A DNA stretch of 34,907 nt from Flavobacteriales bacterium (GCA_008016945.1 SSGN01000081.1:1-34907), one strand, 5' to 3'. Shown: positions 17,904-26,013, numbered from the stretch's first letter. Translations and numbers: made by a program. Notes: a model not told the origin generated them from the sequence alone.

Positions 17904-17988
17904 CCTGTCCCCTGCGCCGGGTCGGTTCAATGATGTCTAGGGGTACAGTGCTGCGATGAGCGTACGGGTAAGGTCCAACAAGGAGGCG

Positions 17989-18017
17989 CGAAAATAACCG
18001 CTTCGGTGGATCGGCAA
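17989..18017 (-). promoter_or_regulatory. Promoter of the ruvA-sprA operon
   Basis: On the minus strand a TTG (18017-18015) is followed after 18 bases by TATTTTCG (17996-17989), a good match to the Bacteroidota TTTG / TAnnTTTG promoter. Initiation would leave a leader of roughly 80 bases before the ruvA ATG. It lies divergent to the sirtuin gene. Confidence 0.5.
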
Positions 18018-18063
18018 GCTACCTTAAGCCCGCTACCGGACCCGATGCCGGTGGCAGGCCATC

Positions 18064-18765
18064 ATGAAACGACAACGGCTGGTGCTCTTCTCCGGTGCCG
18101 GGGTGAGCGCCGAGAGCGGCCTGAAGACCTTCCGCGATGCCGATGGGCTCTGGGAGCAATACCCCATTGAAGAGGTGGCCACCCCCGAAGCCTGGCGAAA
18201 AGATCCCGCCAAGGTGCTGCACTTCTACGACCTGCGCCGCGCCCAGGTGTTGGCCGCCGAACCGAACCAAGCCCATCGGACGATCGCCGAACTGGAGCGT
18301 TGGTTCCATGTGGATGTGGTGACCCAGAACATCGACGACCTTCACGAACGGGCCGGGAGCTCCCGCGTGCTACACCTGCATGGCGAGGTGACCAAGGCCC
18401 GCAGCACGGCCGACCCCTCCCTGGTCACTCCGATCAACGGGCCATCACTCTCCCTGGGCGATCGATGCCCCATGGGATCCCAACTACGACCCCACATCGT
18501 GTGGTTCGGCGAGGCGGTGCCGCTGATGCCACGGGCCATCGAACTCGTCTCCCAAGCCGAGATCCTGATCGTGGTGGGCACTTCCCTCCAGGTGTACCCC
18601 GCCGCCAGTGCCGTGGGCTACCTGCCGGATGGCGCCGCCCTGCACCTGGTGGACCCCGGCGAGCCACCTACCGGACGATGGCACGGTACGCATTGGAAGC
18701 AGAAAGCCAGCACGGGCATCCCCGCACTGGCTTCCCACCTGATCAGCTCGCTCAGCGGCCGCTGA
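18064..18765 (+). CDS. cobB: Sirtuin, NAD-dependent deacylase (class III type, zinc-less)
   Basis: This 233-aa cytoplasmic Sir2 enzyme uses NAD+ to remove acyl groups from lysines. Motifs are the NAD-binding GAGVSAESGLKTFRD (11-25), TQNIDDLH (87-94), catalytic His106 in LHLHGE, VWFGE (146-150) and VGTSLQVYPAA. Tyr55 and Arg58 in FYDLRR match the YxxR pair that defines class III (SIRT5-like) desuccinylases and demalonylases, so negatively charged acyl groups are the probable substrate. The four zinc-binding cysteines are absent; only Cys135 remains in the region where the second CxxC normally lies, as in a Bacteroidota subgroup. Its last 14 bases overlap the end of the convergent T9SS protein gene. 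Confidence 0.92.
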   Translation: MKRQRLVLFSGAGVSAESGLKTFRDADGLWEQYPIEEVATPEAWRKDPAKVLHFYDLRRAQVLAAEPNQAHRTIAELERWFHVDVVTQNIDDLHERAGSSRVLHLHGEVTKARSTADPSLVTPINGPSLSLGDRCPMGSQLRPHIVWFGEAVPLMPRAIELVSQAEILIVVGTSLQVYPAASAVGYLPDGAALHLVDPGEPPTGRWHGTHWKQKASTGIPALASHLISSLSGR

Positions 18766-19504
18766 CCACGAATCGCTGGGTGATCAGTGTACGCCCTTGG
18801 TACTGCACACTGGCGAAATAAAGACCCGGTGCCATGGCTTCCGTGGATAGGCGCGCCACCGGCTGGCCAGTGCGGAGGGTGGAGGTGCGCACCTTCTGCC
18901 CGACCGCATTGTGGATCACCAACGCCGCCGTGCCACTCATCTCCGCCAGGTCCACATCGAACTGCACATCGGAACCCTTGGAAGGGTTCGGGAACACGTT
19001 CAGGTTCACCGACCTGGCCAACTCGGCCATGCCCACCGTACCGCTGTGGAACTCGATATCGGCCCACACCGAATCCGTCGGCATCGCCACATCGTACCAG
19101 ACATAACGGTAGGTGCTCACACCCTGCACGCCCATGGGCACGTGGTAAGCCTTGAAATTCGATACCTCCACCCCGGCCTGCATCTGCAGTGAATGGATCG
19201 GCAACGAATTCCAGACCGGTATGGCACCGGCATCCTGCGGACCATAACAGATGCCCCAGCAGAAGTAATTCTGGGTGTTGGCATCCACCGTCAGCTCATA
19301 GCGGCGAACGTTGATCTCGCGTTGACCGGAGACCAAGGTGGCGTGCAAGGCCACTTCTTCCACCGATGCATCGGCAGTGCCATAGTACCGCACCGTGGTG
19401 CCATTCACCACGTTGCCACCACCGTCATGCAGGGTGATGATATCCTGCCCGTTCACGGTGAGCGTGGCGAGGCCAAGGATGGATAAAGCGTAGCGTAGTT
19501 CCAT
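18752..19504 (-). CDS. T9SS-sorted exported protein of unknown function
   Basis: The ATG at 19504 starts a 250-aa exported protein (signal peptide MELRYALSILGLATLTVNGQ). Residues about 21-165 form a beta-rich domain with a pair of nearby cysteines (FCWGICYG) and no family I recognise; it resembles the conserved N-terminal domain that precedes the sorting signal in many short Bacteroidota T9SS proteins. The C-terminal ~80 residues are a clear type A sorting domain: NVFPNPSKGSDVQF, an ALVIHNAVGQKV strand, a GLYFASVQ strand and a closing RFVVSGR. It should cross the outer membrane through SprA and have the CTD cleaved. Ligand unknown. Confidence 0.88.
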   Translation of the reverse strand: MELRYALSILGLATLTVNGQDIITLHDGGGNVVNGTTVRYYGTADASVEEVALHATLVSGQREINVRRYELTVDANTQNYFCWGICYGPQDAGAIPVWNSLPIHSLQMQAGVEVSNFKAYHVPMGVQGVSTYRYVWYDVAMPTDSVWADIEFHSGTVGMAELARSVNLNVFPNPSKGSDVQFDVDLAEMSGTAALVIHNAVGQKVRTSTLRTGQPVARLSTEAMAPGLYFASVQYQGRTLITQRFVVSGR

Positions 19505-19612
19505 GGGGTTGGGATCGATCGGGTTCCACATGCATTCAGCGATAGAGCGGATGGCACCACTTTCCAAGGCAGTGCCGGTCGAACCACCAGCGCCCTATCG
19601 CCGAGCTTGGCA

Positions 19613-19620
19613 CAAAGGTA
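19613..19620 (-). promoter_or_regulatory. -7 element of the T9SS-sorted protein gene
   Basis: The minus strand reads TACCTTTG, an exact TAnnTTTG match identical to the ruvB element, 108 bases upstream of the ATG at 19504. No clear -33 TTG. The rest of the 296-base gap 19505-19800 shows only this and the opposing element at 19734. Confidence 0.4.
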
Positions 19621-19733
19621 GTGGATATGGGCACCTTCCGGGTCGCCGATGGTGCCCTTGGTGCCGCCACACCTGCCCCAATGGGAATCCAAGCGTTTCA
19701 CCGATCACTGGTGGTCCCGATCCCCGACACGGA

Positions 19734-19741
19734 TACATTTG
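19734..19741 (+). promoter_or_regulatory. -7 element of the Omp28-like T9SS gene
   Basis: TACATTTG matches TAnnTTTG exactly, 59 bases before the ATG at 19801. The -33 position carries no convincing TTTG. Confidence 0.4.
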
Positions 19742-19800
19742 GCCTCGTGGCCATGTCGCATCGGAACGTCCCGGTACTGATCAGCCCGAACTGAACCTCA

Positions 19801-21525
19801 ATGCAACGGATACTACTCTCAGCAACGATCGGCCTCGCAGCCCTGCTTCCCGCCACGCTACACGCCCAGTGTGCACCTGGCGAAACCGAAGTGGTCGTGG
19901 CCATCACCACGGACCAGTACGGTACCGAAACCACTTGGGAACTCACCGACATCACCGGGAACACGGTGTTCGAAGATGGTGGCCCCTATACCAACCTCGC
20001 CTCTCCCGGAACCGCTGTGCAACCCGCAGTGAGCGTCTGCATCGCCGACTATACCCTGGTGATGTTCACCATTTACGATGAGTACGGCGATGGCATCAGC
20101 AGCGCTCAATATGGCATGGGCTCCTACTCCGTGACCATGGGTGGCGCGGTCGTGGCGGAAGGAGATGCGTTCGGGGCCTCCGAATCGACCATGTTCCAGA
20201 CCGGCACGCCCATGGAACGCGACCTGGCCATGATCGACCATCGACTGCACGCCCAGCTCCCCATTGGCGCCCAGACCATCTCTGGCGTGGTCCACAACTT
20301 CGGCACCACGGCGGTCACCAGCTTCGATGTGAACTATAGCGTGGCCGGCGGGGCCGCGGTGGTGGGTACCGTCAACGCCAACATCGCTCCGGGTGAAGAA
20401 TACACCTTCAACCACCCCGTGCCTTGGGTGGCGGACTACGGCACCTTCGAGATCACCCAATGGGTGGGCAATATCAATGGTGCCAACGACCTAGTGAACA
20501 CGAACGACACGCTCGCCACCAGTGTCAGCGTGGTAGCCTCGAACGCCGTGCAGCGCACCCTGCTCATGGAGCAGTTCACCAGCTCCACCTGCGACCCCTG
20601 CGCCAGCTTGAACGTGAATTACGGCCCCTTCCTCGAAAGCCTGAACACCAACCACGAGGGTAGCATCGTGGCCGCCGTGAAATACCACATGAACTGGCCC
20701 GCCCCCGGCAACGACCCGAGCTACAACCCCGATGGCAACACCCGGAAATCCTATTACGGCGTTACCGGTATCCCGGACCTCTTCCTGAACGGATCGGGCC
20801 TGACCAGCTACGGCACCGAAATGTTCGAATTCGAGGCCTCCAAGCCGGCCTTCGTGAACATCGACCTGGATTACACCGTGGACCAATACACCGTGAACGT
20901 GACCGCCACCGTGGATTGTTTCACCAATTCGTTCACCGGGGCGCATAAGCTGCATGTGGTGGCCGTGGAGGATAGCTACAACTATCCGGCCTCCACCACT
21001 ACCCAGGATGTGTTCCATTATGTGCAGCGCAAGATGTTCCCCAATGGCCAGGGTACCGTGCTGAACGCCCTGACCGATGGCAGCAGCCAAACGGTGGACC
21101 TGAGCTACACCTTCGTGGCCGGTGCCCCGGCCCAGGGTAACTACAAATTGTGGACCGACATGGACCACCTGACGTTGGTGGCCTTCGTGCAGAACACCAG
21201 CACCAAGAAGGTGCATCAGGCCGCCATCCTGCCCATGGAAGTGGCCATCGGCATGAAGGAGGACATCAAGGAGCACGGCTTCGCCCTCTACCCCAACCCC
21301 ACCAACGGGCTGGTGAACATCGGCCTGGAACTGCCCCATAGCGGCAACGCCCAAGTGGTGGTGACCAACGTGCTGGGCGAACAGGTGTACGCCGAGAACA
21401 AGGCCATCGGCCATGGCATGCAGCGCACCTCCCTGGACCTGAGCCATCTCACCGACGGTATCTACTTCGTGAACATCACCGCCGAAGGCTTCCGCGCCAG
21501 CCGCACCGTTAACCTCTCCAAATAA
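19801..21525 (+). CDS. Omp28-like exported protein with T9SS sorting domain
   Basis: This is a 574-aa exported protein. Signal peptide MQRILLSATIGLAALLPATLHA is followed by a beta-sandwich region (about 24-125, with EYGDGISSAQYG), a second beta domain (about 140-240), and an Omp28-related thioredoxin-like domain (about 250-480). That domain opens with LLMEQFTSSTCDPCASLN, giving a CxxC pair Cys264/Cys267, and contains GVTGIPDLFLNG, a thioredoxin-type cis-Pro loop. The last ~75 residues are a textbook type A T9SS domain (LYPNPTNGLVNIGL ... VLGEQVY ... DGIYFVNITAEG). The CxxC suggests a disulfide or metal-handling role at the cell surface, but activity is not shown. The gene ends at a strong terminator, which separates it from a second thiol-protein operon. 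Confidence 0.9.
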   Translation: MQRILLSATIGLAALLPATLHAQCAPGETEVVVAITTDQYGTETTWELTDITGNTVFEDGGPYTNLASPGTAVQPAVSVCIADYTLVMFTIYDEYGDGISSAQYGMGSYSVTMGGAVVAEGDAFGASESTMFQTGTPMERDLAMIDHRLHAQLPIGAQTISGVVHNFGTTAVTSFDVNYSVAGGAAVVGTVNANIAPGEEYTFNHPVPWVADYGTFEITQWVGNINGANDLVNTNDTLATSVSVVASNAVQRTLLMEQFTSSTCDPCASLNVNYGPFLESLNTNHEGSIVAAVKYHMNWPAPGNDPSYNPDGNTRKSYYGVTGIPDLFLNGSGLTSYGTEMFEFEASKPAFVNIDLDYTVDQYTVNVTATVDCFTNSFTGAHKLHVVAVEDSYNYPASTTTQDVFHYVQRKMFPNGQGTVLNALTDGSSQTVDLSYTFVAGAPAQGNYKLWTDMDHLTLVAFVQNTSTKKVHQAAILPMEVAIGMKEDIKEHGFALYPNPTNGLVNIGLELPHSGNAQVVVTNVLGEQVYAENKAIGHGMQRTSLDLSHLTDGIYFVNITAEGFRASRTVNLSK

Positions 21526-21538
21526 AGAGGCCCCTGTT

Positions 21539-21598
21539 GCGGGAAGGTCGACTCCGGTACGATGTTCGCATCTGCTGGCGGCGACCTTCCCGCTTTTT
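21539..21598 (+). terminator. Rho-independent terminator between the Omp28-like gene and tlpA
   Basis: A perfect 12-bp stem (GCGGGAAGGTCG at 21539-21550, CGACCTTCCCGC at 21582-21593) is followed at once by five T. The 31-base loop contains a nested four-pair hairpin, GATG-TTCG-CATC (21561-21572), with a UUCG tetraloop. It starts 13 bases after the upstream stop codon and ends 16 bases before the tlpA ATG. Confidence 0.85.
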
Positions 21599-21613
21599 CA
21601 ACCCACAAGACCC

Positions 21614-22108
21614 ATGAAACACCTCCTCTCCGTGCTGCTCACCGTGGCCTTCCCCGTTCTCCTCGCAGCACAATCCAGGCTCCCCTCGGTGACCCTGCAA
21701 AGCCTCGACGGTAAGAAAGTGGACACCAAGACCTGGAGCAACAACGGCAAGCCCATGATCGTGAACTTCTGGGCCACCTGGTGCGCACCGTGCAAACGCG
21801 AGCTTTCCACCATCGCTGATAAGTACGACACCTGGCAGAAGGAAACCGGCGTGAAGCTGATCGCCGTTTCCATCGACGATGCCCGAAGCATGGCCCGCGT
21901 GGCCCCCTATGTGAACGGGCAGGATTGGGACTACGAAGTGTACCTCGACCCCAACGGCGACCTCAAACGCGCGCTCAACGTGAACAACGTGCCCCACACC
22001 TTCCTGCTCAACGGCCAGGGTGAAGTGGTGTACCAACACAACAACTACGAGCCCGGCGACGAGAACGAATTGTACCAGAAGGTGCGCGAGCTGGTGGGTA
22101 AGAAGTGA
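21614..22108 (+). CDS. TlpA-family thiol-disulfide oxidoreductase
   Basis: This is a 164-aa periplasmic thioredoxin-like protein. A signal peptide (MKHLLSVLLTVAFPVLLAAQ) precedes a TlpA/ResA-type domain with the redox motif WCAPC (Cys57, Cys60) in NFWATWCAPCKREL and a cis-proline loop NVPHTFLLNGQG. Such proteins keep specific cysteines reduced in the envelope, for example in cytochrome c or copper-centre maturation. Here it leads an operon with a DUF6029 outer-membrane protein (10 bases downstream) and an Omp28-like lipoprotein that has its own CxxC, so it probably serves that envelope pair. No separate promoter is visible in the 15 bases after the terminator. Confidence 0.93.
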   Translation: MKHLLSVLLTVAFPVLLAAQSRLPSVTLQSLDGKKVDTKTWSNNGKPMIVNFWATWCAPCKRELSTIADKYDTWQKETGVKLIAVSIDDARSMARVAPYVNGQDWDYEVYLDPNGDLKRALNVNNVPHTFLLNGQGEVVYQHNNYEPGDENELYQKVRELVGKK

Positions 22109-22118
22109 TCTTTACGGC

Positions 22119-23807
22119 ATGCCCCTACCACACGTAGCCCAGCGGGTCGGTTCGCTCCTCGCCACCCTGCTGCTCCTTTCCACGCTTCACGCACAAGAGG
22201 GTGGCCGCATCCACGGCAACTTCAGCACCGATGCGCAGTACTACAACGTGGATTCCGCCATCGGTGCCGTGGTGCCCGACCAGCGCTTGGCAGCCAACGC
22301 CTGGGCCAACCTGATCTACACCAACGGCCCATTCGAAGCAGGGGCACGGTTCGAAAGCTATACTCCCGCCCTGGTGGGCTACCCCGCGGGCATGGCCTAT
22401 TCCGGCAGCGGCATCGGGTACCGGTACGCCAAATTCCACCAGAGCGACCTGGAGGTCACCGTGGGCAACTTCTTCGAGCAGATCGGCCAGGGCATGATCT
22501 TCCGCAGTTACGAGGAACGCTACCTGGGCGTGGACAACGCCATGGACGGCATACGCCTGAAATACGCACCGACCAAGGGAGTGTACCTCAAGGGCTTCAT
22601 CGGGCAACAGCGGCTCAGCTTCGCCAACCAAGCCGTGAAAGGTCCCGGAACCGTGCGTGGCATCGATGCGGAACTGTCGCTGAGCGAACTACTGGATACC
22701 AATTGGACCAGCGTCAACAACCTGATCATCGGCGGTGGTTTCGTGAGCAAGTTCCAAGAGGATCGCGATCCGTTGTTGGTGCTCCCGCAGAACGTGGGCG
22801 CCTGGTCGGCCAGGGCCAACTTCACCACCCCGCGGTGGAACCTCTATGCCGAATACGCACAGAAGATCAACGATCCCAATAACAAGAACGGGTTCATCTA
22901 CAAGGAAGGCCAAGCCTTGTTGGTGAACGCCACCTACTCCGTGAAGGGGCTGGGCCTCTCCCTTGGCGCGCACAGCTACGACAACATGTTCTTCCAGAGC
23001 GACCGCGCGGCCGCCACCCCCTTCGACCTCAACATCAACTTCCTGCCACCGTTGGCCAAGCAGCATACCTACAACCTGCCCGCCACCCTGTACCCCTATG
23101 CCACCCAGCCCAACGGAGAGGTCTCCGCCCAAGGCGAACTCTTCTACAAGTGGAAGAAGGGCACCCGCCTCGGGGGCAAGTACGGCACCAAGGTGGCCCT
23201 GAACTACTCGGTGGCCCACGCCCTGGACACCACGCGCCTGGGCGCGGTGGACGACACCACGGCCCGCCTCGGATACCGCACCAACTTCCTCAGCCCGGGC
23301 AGCCGCCGCTACTTCCAGGACATGAACGTGGAGATCCGCAAGAAGGTGAGCAGCACCTGGGAACTGGCCCTCACCTACCTCAACGTGTGGTACGATATCG
23401 ACATCATCCAGGGCAAGCCCGGCCAGCCTGCGGTGCACGCCGACATCGTCATCCTCGAAGGGCTTCACAACTTCACCGACCGCAACTCGGTGCGTTTCGA
23501 ACTTCAACACCTGAGCACCAAACAGGACCACGGCAACTGGGCCACCGCCTTGGCCGAGTTCACCTTCAGCCCCCATTGGTTCCTGGCCGCGATGGACCAG
23601 TTCAACTACGTGGGCGATGCCAAGCTGGAAGCCAAGGGGCTCGAGGCCGTGCACTACCCCATCGGTTCGGTGGGCTACATCCGTGGCGGCAACCGATTCC
23701 AAGTGAACTATGGTCGCCAACGCGCGGGGATCTTCTGTGTGGGCGGGGTGTGCCGCCAGGTGCCCGCGGCCAATGGCCTTACCTTGTCCGTTACCAGCAC
23801 CTTCTAA
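22119..23807 (+). CDS. DUF6029-family outer-membrane beta-barrel protein
   Basis: The ATG at 22119 begins a 562-aa protein with a signal peptide (LLATLLLLSTLHAQ). Strand-rich, aromatic-girdled segments continue to the last residue (GLTLSVTSTF), as expected for a barrel. Hallmarks of the Bacteroidota DUF6029 family are GRIHGNFSTDAQYY near the mature N-terminus, GARFESYTPALVGYP, and EVTVGNFFEQIGQGMIFRSYEERYLG split over about residues 108-137. Function is unknown for the family. It starts ten bases after tlpA and ends four bases before the Omp28-like lipoprotein gene, so all three are cotranscribed. It may be a pore or an assembly platform for the lipoprotein. Confidence 0.88.
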   Translation: MPLPHVAQRVGSLLATLLLLSTLHAQEGGRIHGNFSTDAQYYNVDSAIGAVVPDQRLAANAWANLIYTNGPFEAGARFESYTPALVGYPAGMAYSGSGIGYRYAKFHQSDLEVTVGNFFEQIGQGMIFRSYEERYLGVDNAMDGIRLKYAPTKGVYLKGFIGQQRLSFANQAVKGPGTVRGIDAELSLSELLDTNWTSVNNLIIGGGFVSKFQEDRDPLLVLPQNVGAWSARANFTTPRWNLYAEYAQKINDPNNKNGFIYKEGQALLVNATYSVKGLGLSLGAHSYDNMFFQSDRAAATPFDLNINFLPPLAKQHTYNLPATLYPYATQPNGEVSAQGELFYKWKKGTRLGGKYGTKVALNYSVAHALDTTRLGAVDDTTARLGYRTNFLSPGSRRYFQDMNVEIRKKVSSTWELALTYLNVWYDIDIIQGKPGQPAVHADIVILEGLHNFTDRNSVRFELQHLSTKQDHGNWATALAEFTFSPHWFLAAMDQFNYVGDAKLEAKGLEAVHYPIGSVGYIRGGNRFQVNYGRQRAGIFCVGGVCRQVPAANGLTLSVTSTF

Positions 23808-23811
23808 AGCC

Positions 23812-24669
23812 ATGCGTACCCGACACCTGCTCCCGGTCCTTGGCCTGATCCTCGCCACCCTGCCCGGTTGCGATCATATCGATGACCCCACACCGCCCAC
23901 CACGGGCAACGGCGGACCGGATACCTCGCAACAGGTGGTGCGTAAAGTGCTCCTGGAGGACATCACCGGGCACCGCTGCAACAACTGCCCGCGTGCCGCG
24001 CGCATCGCCCAGTCCCTCAAGGAGGACCTCTTCGGAGAGAACCTGATCCTGGTGGGTGTGCATGCGGGCGGATTCGCCGCGCCCTACGCCCCCATCGGTG
24101 ATGGCTTCTACGACTCGGACCACCGCACCGCGGCAGGGACCACCTACCAGCAGACCTATGGGGTGAGCTTCTTCCCCGCCGGGCTGGTGAGCCGTAGATC
24201 GTTCCAGAACAGCGTGGTGGTCTCCGAGGGTAGTTGGGGCTCCGCCGTGGCCGAGATCGCCGGCCAACCCTCGCCCTTCGACCTCCGCATCCTGAACAGC
24301 ACCGTTCAAGGGGGCGACATCAGCGCGGAGGTCCGGGTACGCTTCGTGAACGATGTACAAGGCGACCACCGCATCGTGGTCTATCTCGTGGAGGACCATG
24401 TGGTGGATTGGCAGCTCGATTCGGAAGCCACCCCACCCGACGTGGAGGATTACGACCATCGCCACATGCTTCGTGCCAACCTGAACGGCACCTGGGGCGA
24501 GACCCTGATCTCCGGTTCGGCAGCGGCCGGCGATTCGGTCACCATCACCACACCGGCCTTCGGCCTGAACCCGGCGTGGAACACCTCCAACCTGTACATC
24601 GTGGCGTGGATCTACGATGCCGCCACCGAGGAGGTGATGCAAGCCGAGGAACGCAAGCACCAGCCCTGA
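23812..24669 (+). CDS. Omp28-related lipoprotein with CxxC motif
   Basis: This is a 285-aa lipoprotein: signal sequence MRTRHLLPVLGLILATLPGC with lipobox Cys20, then a flexible Pro/Thr/Gly-rich tether (about 21-40). The Omp28-like thioredoxin-fold domain (about 41-160) has KVLLEDITGHRCNNCPRA with Cys56 and Cys59 at the active-site position, and SFFPAG as a cis-Pro loop. A C-terminal beta-sandwich (about 165-285) follows. It shares the CxxC-Omp28 architecture with the T9SS protein at 19801 but is lipid-anchored and lacks a sorting domain. It is the last gene of the tlpA operon. Omp28 was first described as a Porphyromonas outer-membrane antigen; the biochemical role is not established. Confidence 0.9.
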   Translation: MRTRHLLPVLGLILATLPGCDHIDDPTPPTTGNGGPDTSQQVVRKVLLEDITGHRCNNCPRAARIAQSLKEDLFGENLILVGVHAGGFAAPYAPIGDGFYDSDHRTAAGTTYQQTYGVSFFPAGLVSRRSFQNSVVVSEGSWGSAVAEIAGQPSPFDLRILNSTVQGGDISAEVRVRFVNDVQGDHRIVVYLVEDHVVDWQLDSEATPPDVEDYDHRHMLRANLNGTWGETLISGSAAAGDSVTITTPAFGLNPAWNTSNLYIVAWIYDAATEEVMQAEERKHQP

Positions 24670-24820
24670 CAACATTTTTTGGCAGCTCGGGCATACTTAC
24701 CGCTCCAGTACACGTTGATCCAGATACCCGGGAACCGGGATCGTGGATAACCATCCACCCCCCGGCGGTACCGACGATCGCTTTCCGTAGTACCTTCAAC
24801 CTCGTTAAAGCCGAACCGTG

Positions 24821-25036
24821 ATGATGGACCAGGGAAGGAAGATGATGGAGTTCAGCAAACAAGTGCTCCAGAAAGTCAGTTTCGATAAGCGGCTCTTCAA
24901 GAAGGAACTCATCAAAGCCCGCCGCTGGCTTGGGCAGCATGATCAGCTTGTGCTCAAAGCGTGGTGCCTGGCCACCTTCGGCCACATCTACAAGGATGTG
25001 ATCGTGGAGGTGTTCCAGACCACGTTGCGCAGCTGA
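24821..25036 (+). CDS. Small conserved Bacteroidota protein, 71 aa
   Basis: A short basic, helical protein. The core from MMEFSKQVLQKVSFDKRLFKKEL to the C-terminal VIVEVFQTT, with WCLATFGHIYKD between, resembles a small protein family common in Flavobacteriia and relatives (recalled, not searched). The true start may be ATG 24842 or 24845, which would give about 63 residues beginning MMEFSKQ or MEFSKQ; earlier ATGs at 24821 and 24824 are in frame. No signal peptide or catalytic motif. It converges on queG with four bases between the genes. Function unknown. Confidence 0.72.
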   Translation: MMDQGRKMMEFSKQVLQKVSFDKRLFKKELIKARRWLGQHDQLVLKAWCLATFGHIYKDVIVEVFQTTLRS

Positions 25037-25040
25037 TCGG

Positions 25041-25970
25041 TCATTCGCCCGCGTGCAGGAAGCGCAGGTTGCGCTTGAGGCCTTCGTATTTCGTGCGTTT
25101 CACCGGAGAGCCCTCGAACAGCCGGTCGAAGACCACCTCGGTCATGCCATGCCATTGGTCCTTGGTCAGGCCCATCAGTTCGGGCTTGGGCATGAATTCC
25201 GGCTCGTGGTGTGGCGTGCTGAACCGGTTCCAAGGGCACACCTGCTGGCAGATGTCGCAGCCGAAGGCCCACTCATTGAGCTTACCGGCGAACTCGGCAG
25301 GGATGGCCTCCTTCAGCTCGATGGTGAGGTAGCTGATGCAGCGACTGCCATCCACCGCGTATGGCGTGATGGCCTCGGTGGGACACGCATCGATGCAGCG
25401 CCGGCAGGTGCCGCAATGGTCGGCCACGGGTGCATCGGGCGCCAACTCCAGATCGATGATGACCTCGCACAAGAAGAAGAACGAGCCCACGCCCTGCCGG
25501 ATAACGTTGGTGTGCTTACCCTGCCAGCCGATGCCGGCCCGTGCGGCCCAGGCCTTCTCCAACACGGGGGCACTGTCCACGAAGGTGCGCATGGCCACAT
25601 CGCCGTAGTGCTCTTGGATGAACGCCAACAACGGCTTCAGCCGTTTCTTCACCACCTTGTGGTAGTCCCGGCCATAGGCGTAGGTGCTGATCTTCGGCGC
25701 GTTCGGATCCTCCTGCCTGGGTGGCGTGTGGTAGTTGTACGCCAGACTGATCACGCTCTGTGCGCCGGGCACCATCAACCGCGGATCCAACCGCAGATCG
25801 AAGTGGTTGGCCATGTACCCCATGGTCCCATGCCGCCCTTCGCGCAGCCAGCGCTCCAAGCGCGGGGCCTCCGTCTCCAGGAACCCCGCACGCGCGATGC
25901 CACAGGCCAGGAAACCCAGTTCATGGGCCTTCCGCTTGATGGCATCGGCCTTCTCCTGTGCGCTGTGCAT
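25041..25970 (-). CDS. queG: Epoxyqueuosine reductase QueG
   Basis: This 309-aa cobalamin-dependent iron-sulfur enzyme performs the last step of queuosine synthesis, reducing epoxyqueuosine to queuosine in the tRNA anticodon wobble position. Two [4Fe-4S] clusters are visible: HCGTCRRCIDACPTEAI (Cys186, 189, 192, 196) and FGCDICQQVCPWN (Cys238, 241, 245). The catalytic Asp132 lies in VDSAPVLEK, followed by AGIGWQGKHTN. The protein is shorter than the ~380-aa E. coli form because the C-terminal HEAT-like tRNA-binding domain is missing, as in many Bacteroidota. It is monocistronic and divergent from the HipA-like kinase gene. Confidence 0.96.
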   Translation of the reverse strand: MHSAQEKADAIKRKAHELGFLACGIARAGFLETEAPRLERWLREGRHGTMGYMANHFDLRLDPRLMVPGAQSVISLAYNYHTPPRQEDPNAPKISTYAYGRDYHKVVKKRLKPLLAFIQEHYGDVAMRTFVDSAPVLEKAWAARAGIGWQGKHTNVIRQGVGSFFFLCEVIIDLELAPDAPVADHCGTCRRCIDACPTEAITPYAVDGSRCISYLTIELKEAIPAEFAGKLNEWAFGCDICQQVCPWNRFSTPHHEPEFMPKPELMGLTKDQWHGMTEVVFDRLFEGSPVKRTKYEGLKRNLRFLHAGE

Positions 25971-26000
25971 GGGCGGAAGGTAGCTCAGGGGCGCACGATG

Positions 26001-26008
26001 TTACTTTG
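26001..26008 (+). promoter_or_regulatory. -7-like element abutting the HipA-like kinase start
   Basis: TTACTTTG, one mismatch from TAnnTTTG, ends five bases before the GTG start at 26014, so transcription would begin about at the start codon. No TTG at the -33 distance. Confidence 0.35.
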
Positions 26009-26013
26009 CCGCC

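Noticed and set aside
18020..18027. TACCTTAA as the sirtuin -7 box
   Set aside because: Two mismatches in the TTTG half and no TTG at -33; too weak to list as a feature.
24727..24739. CCCGG-GAA-CCGGG hairpin after the Omp28-like lipoprotein gene as a terminator
   Set aside because: Only five base pairs, about 60 bases past the stop and no T tract follows.
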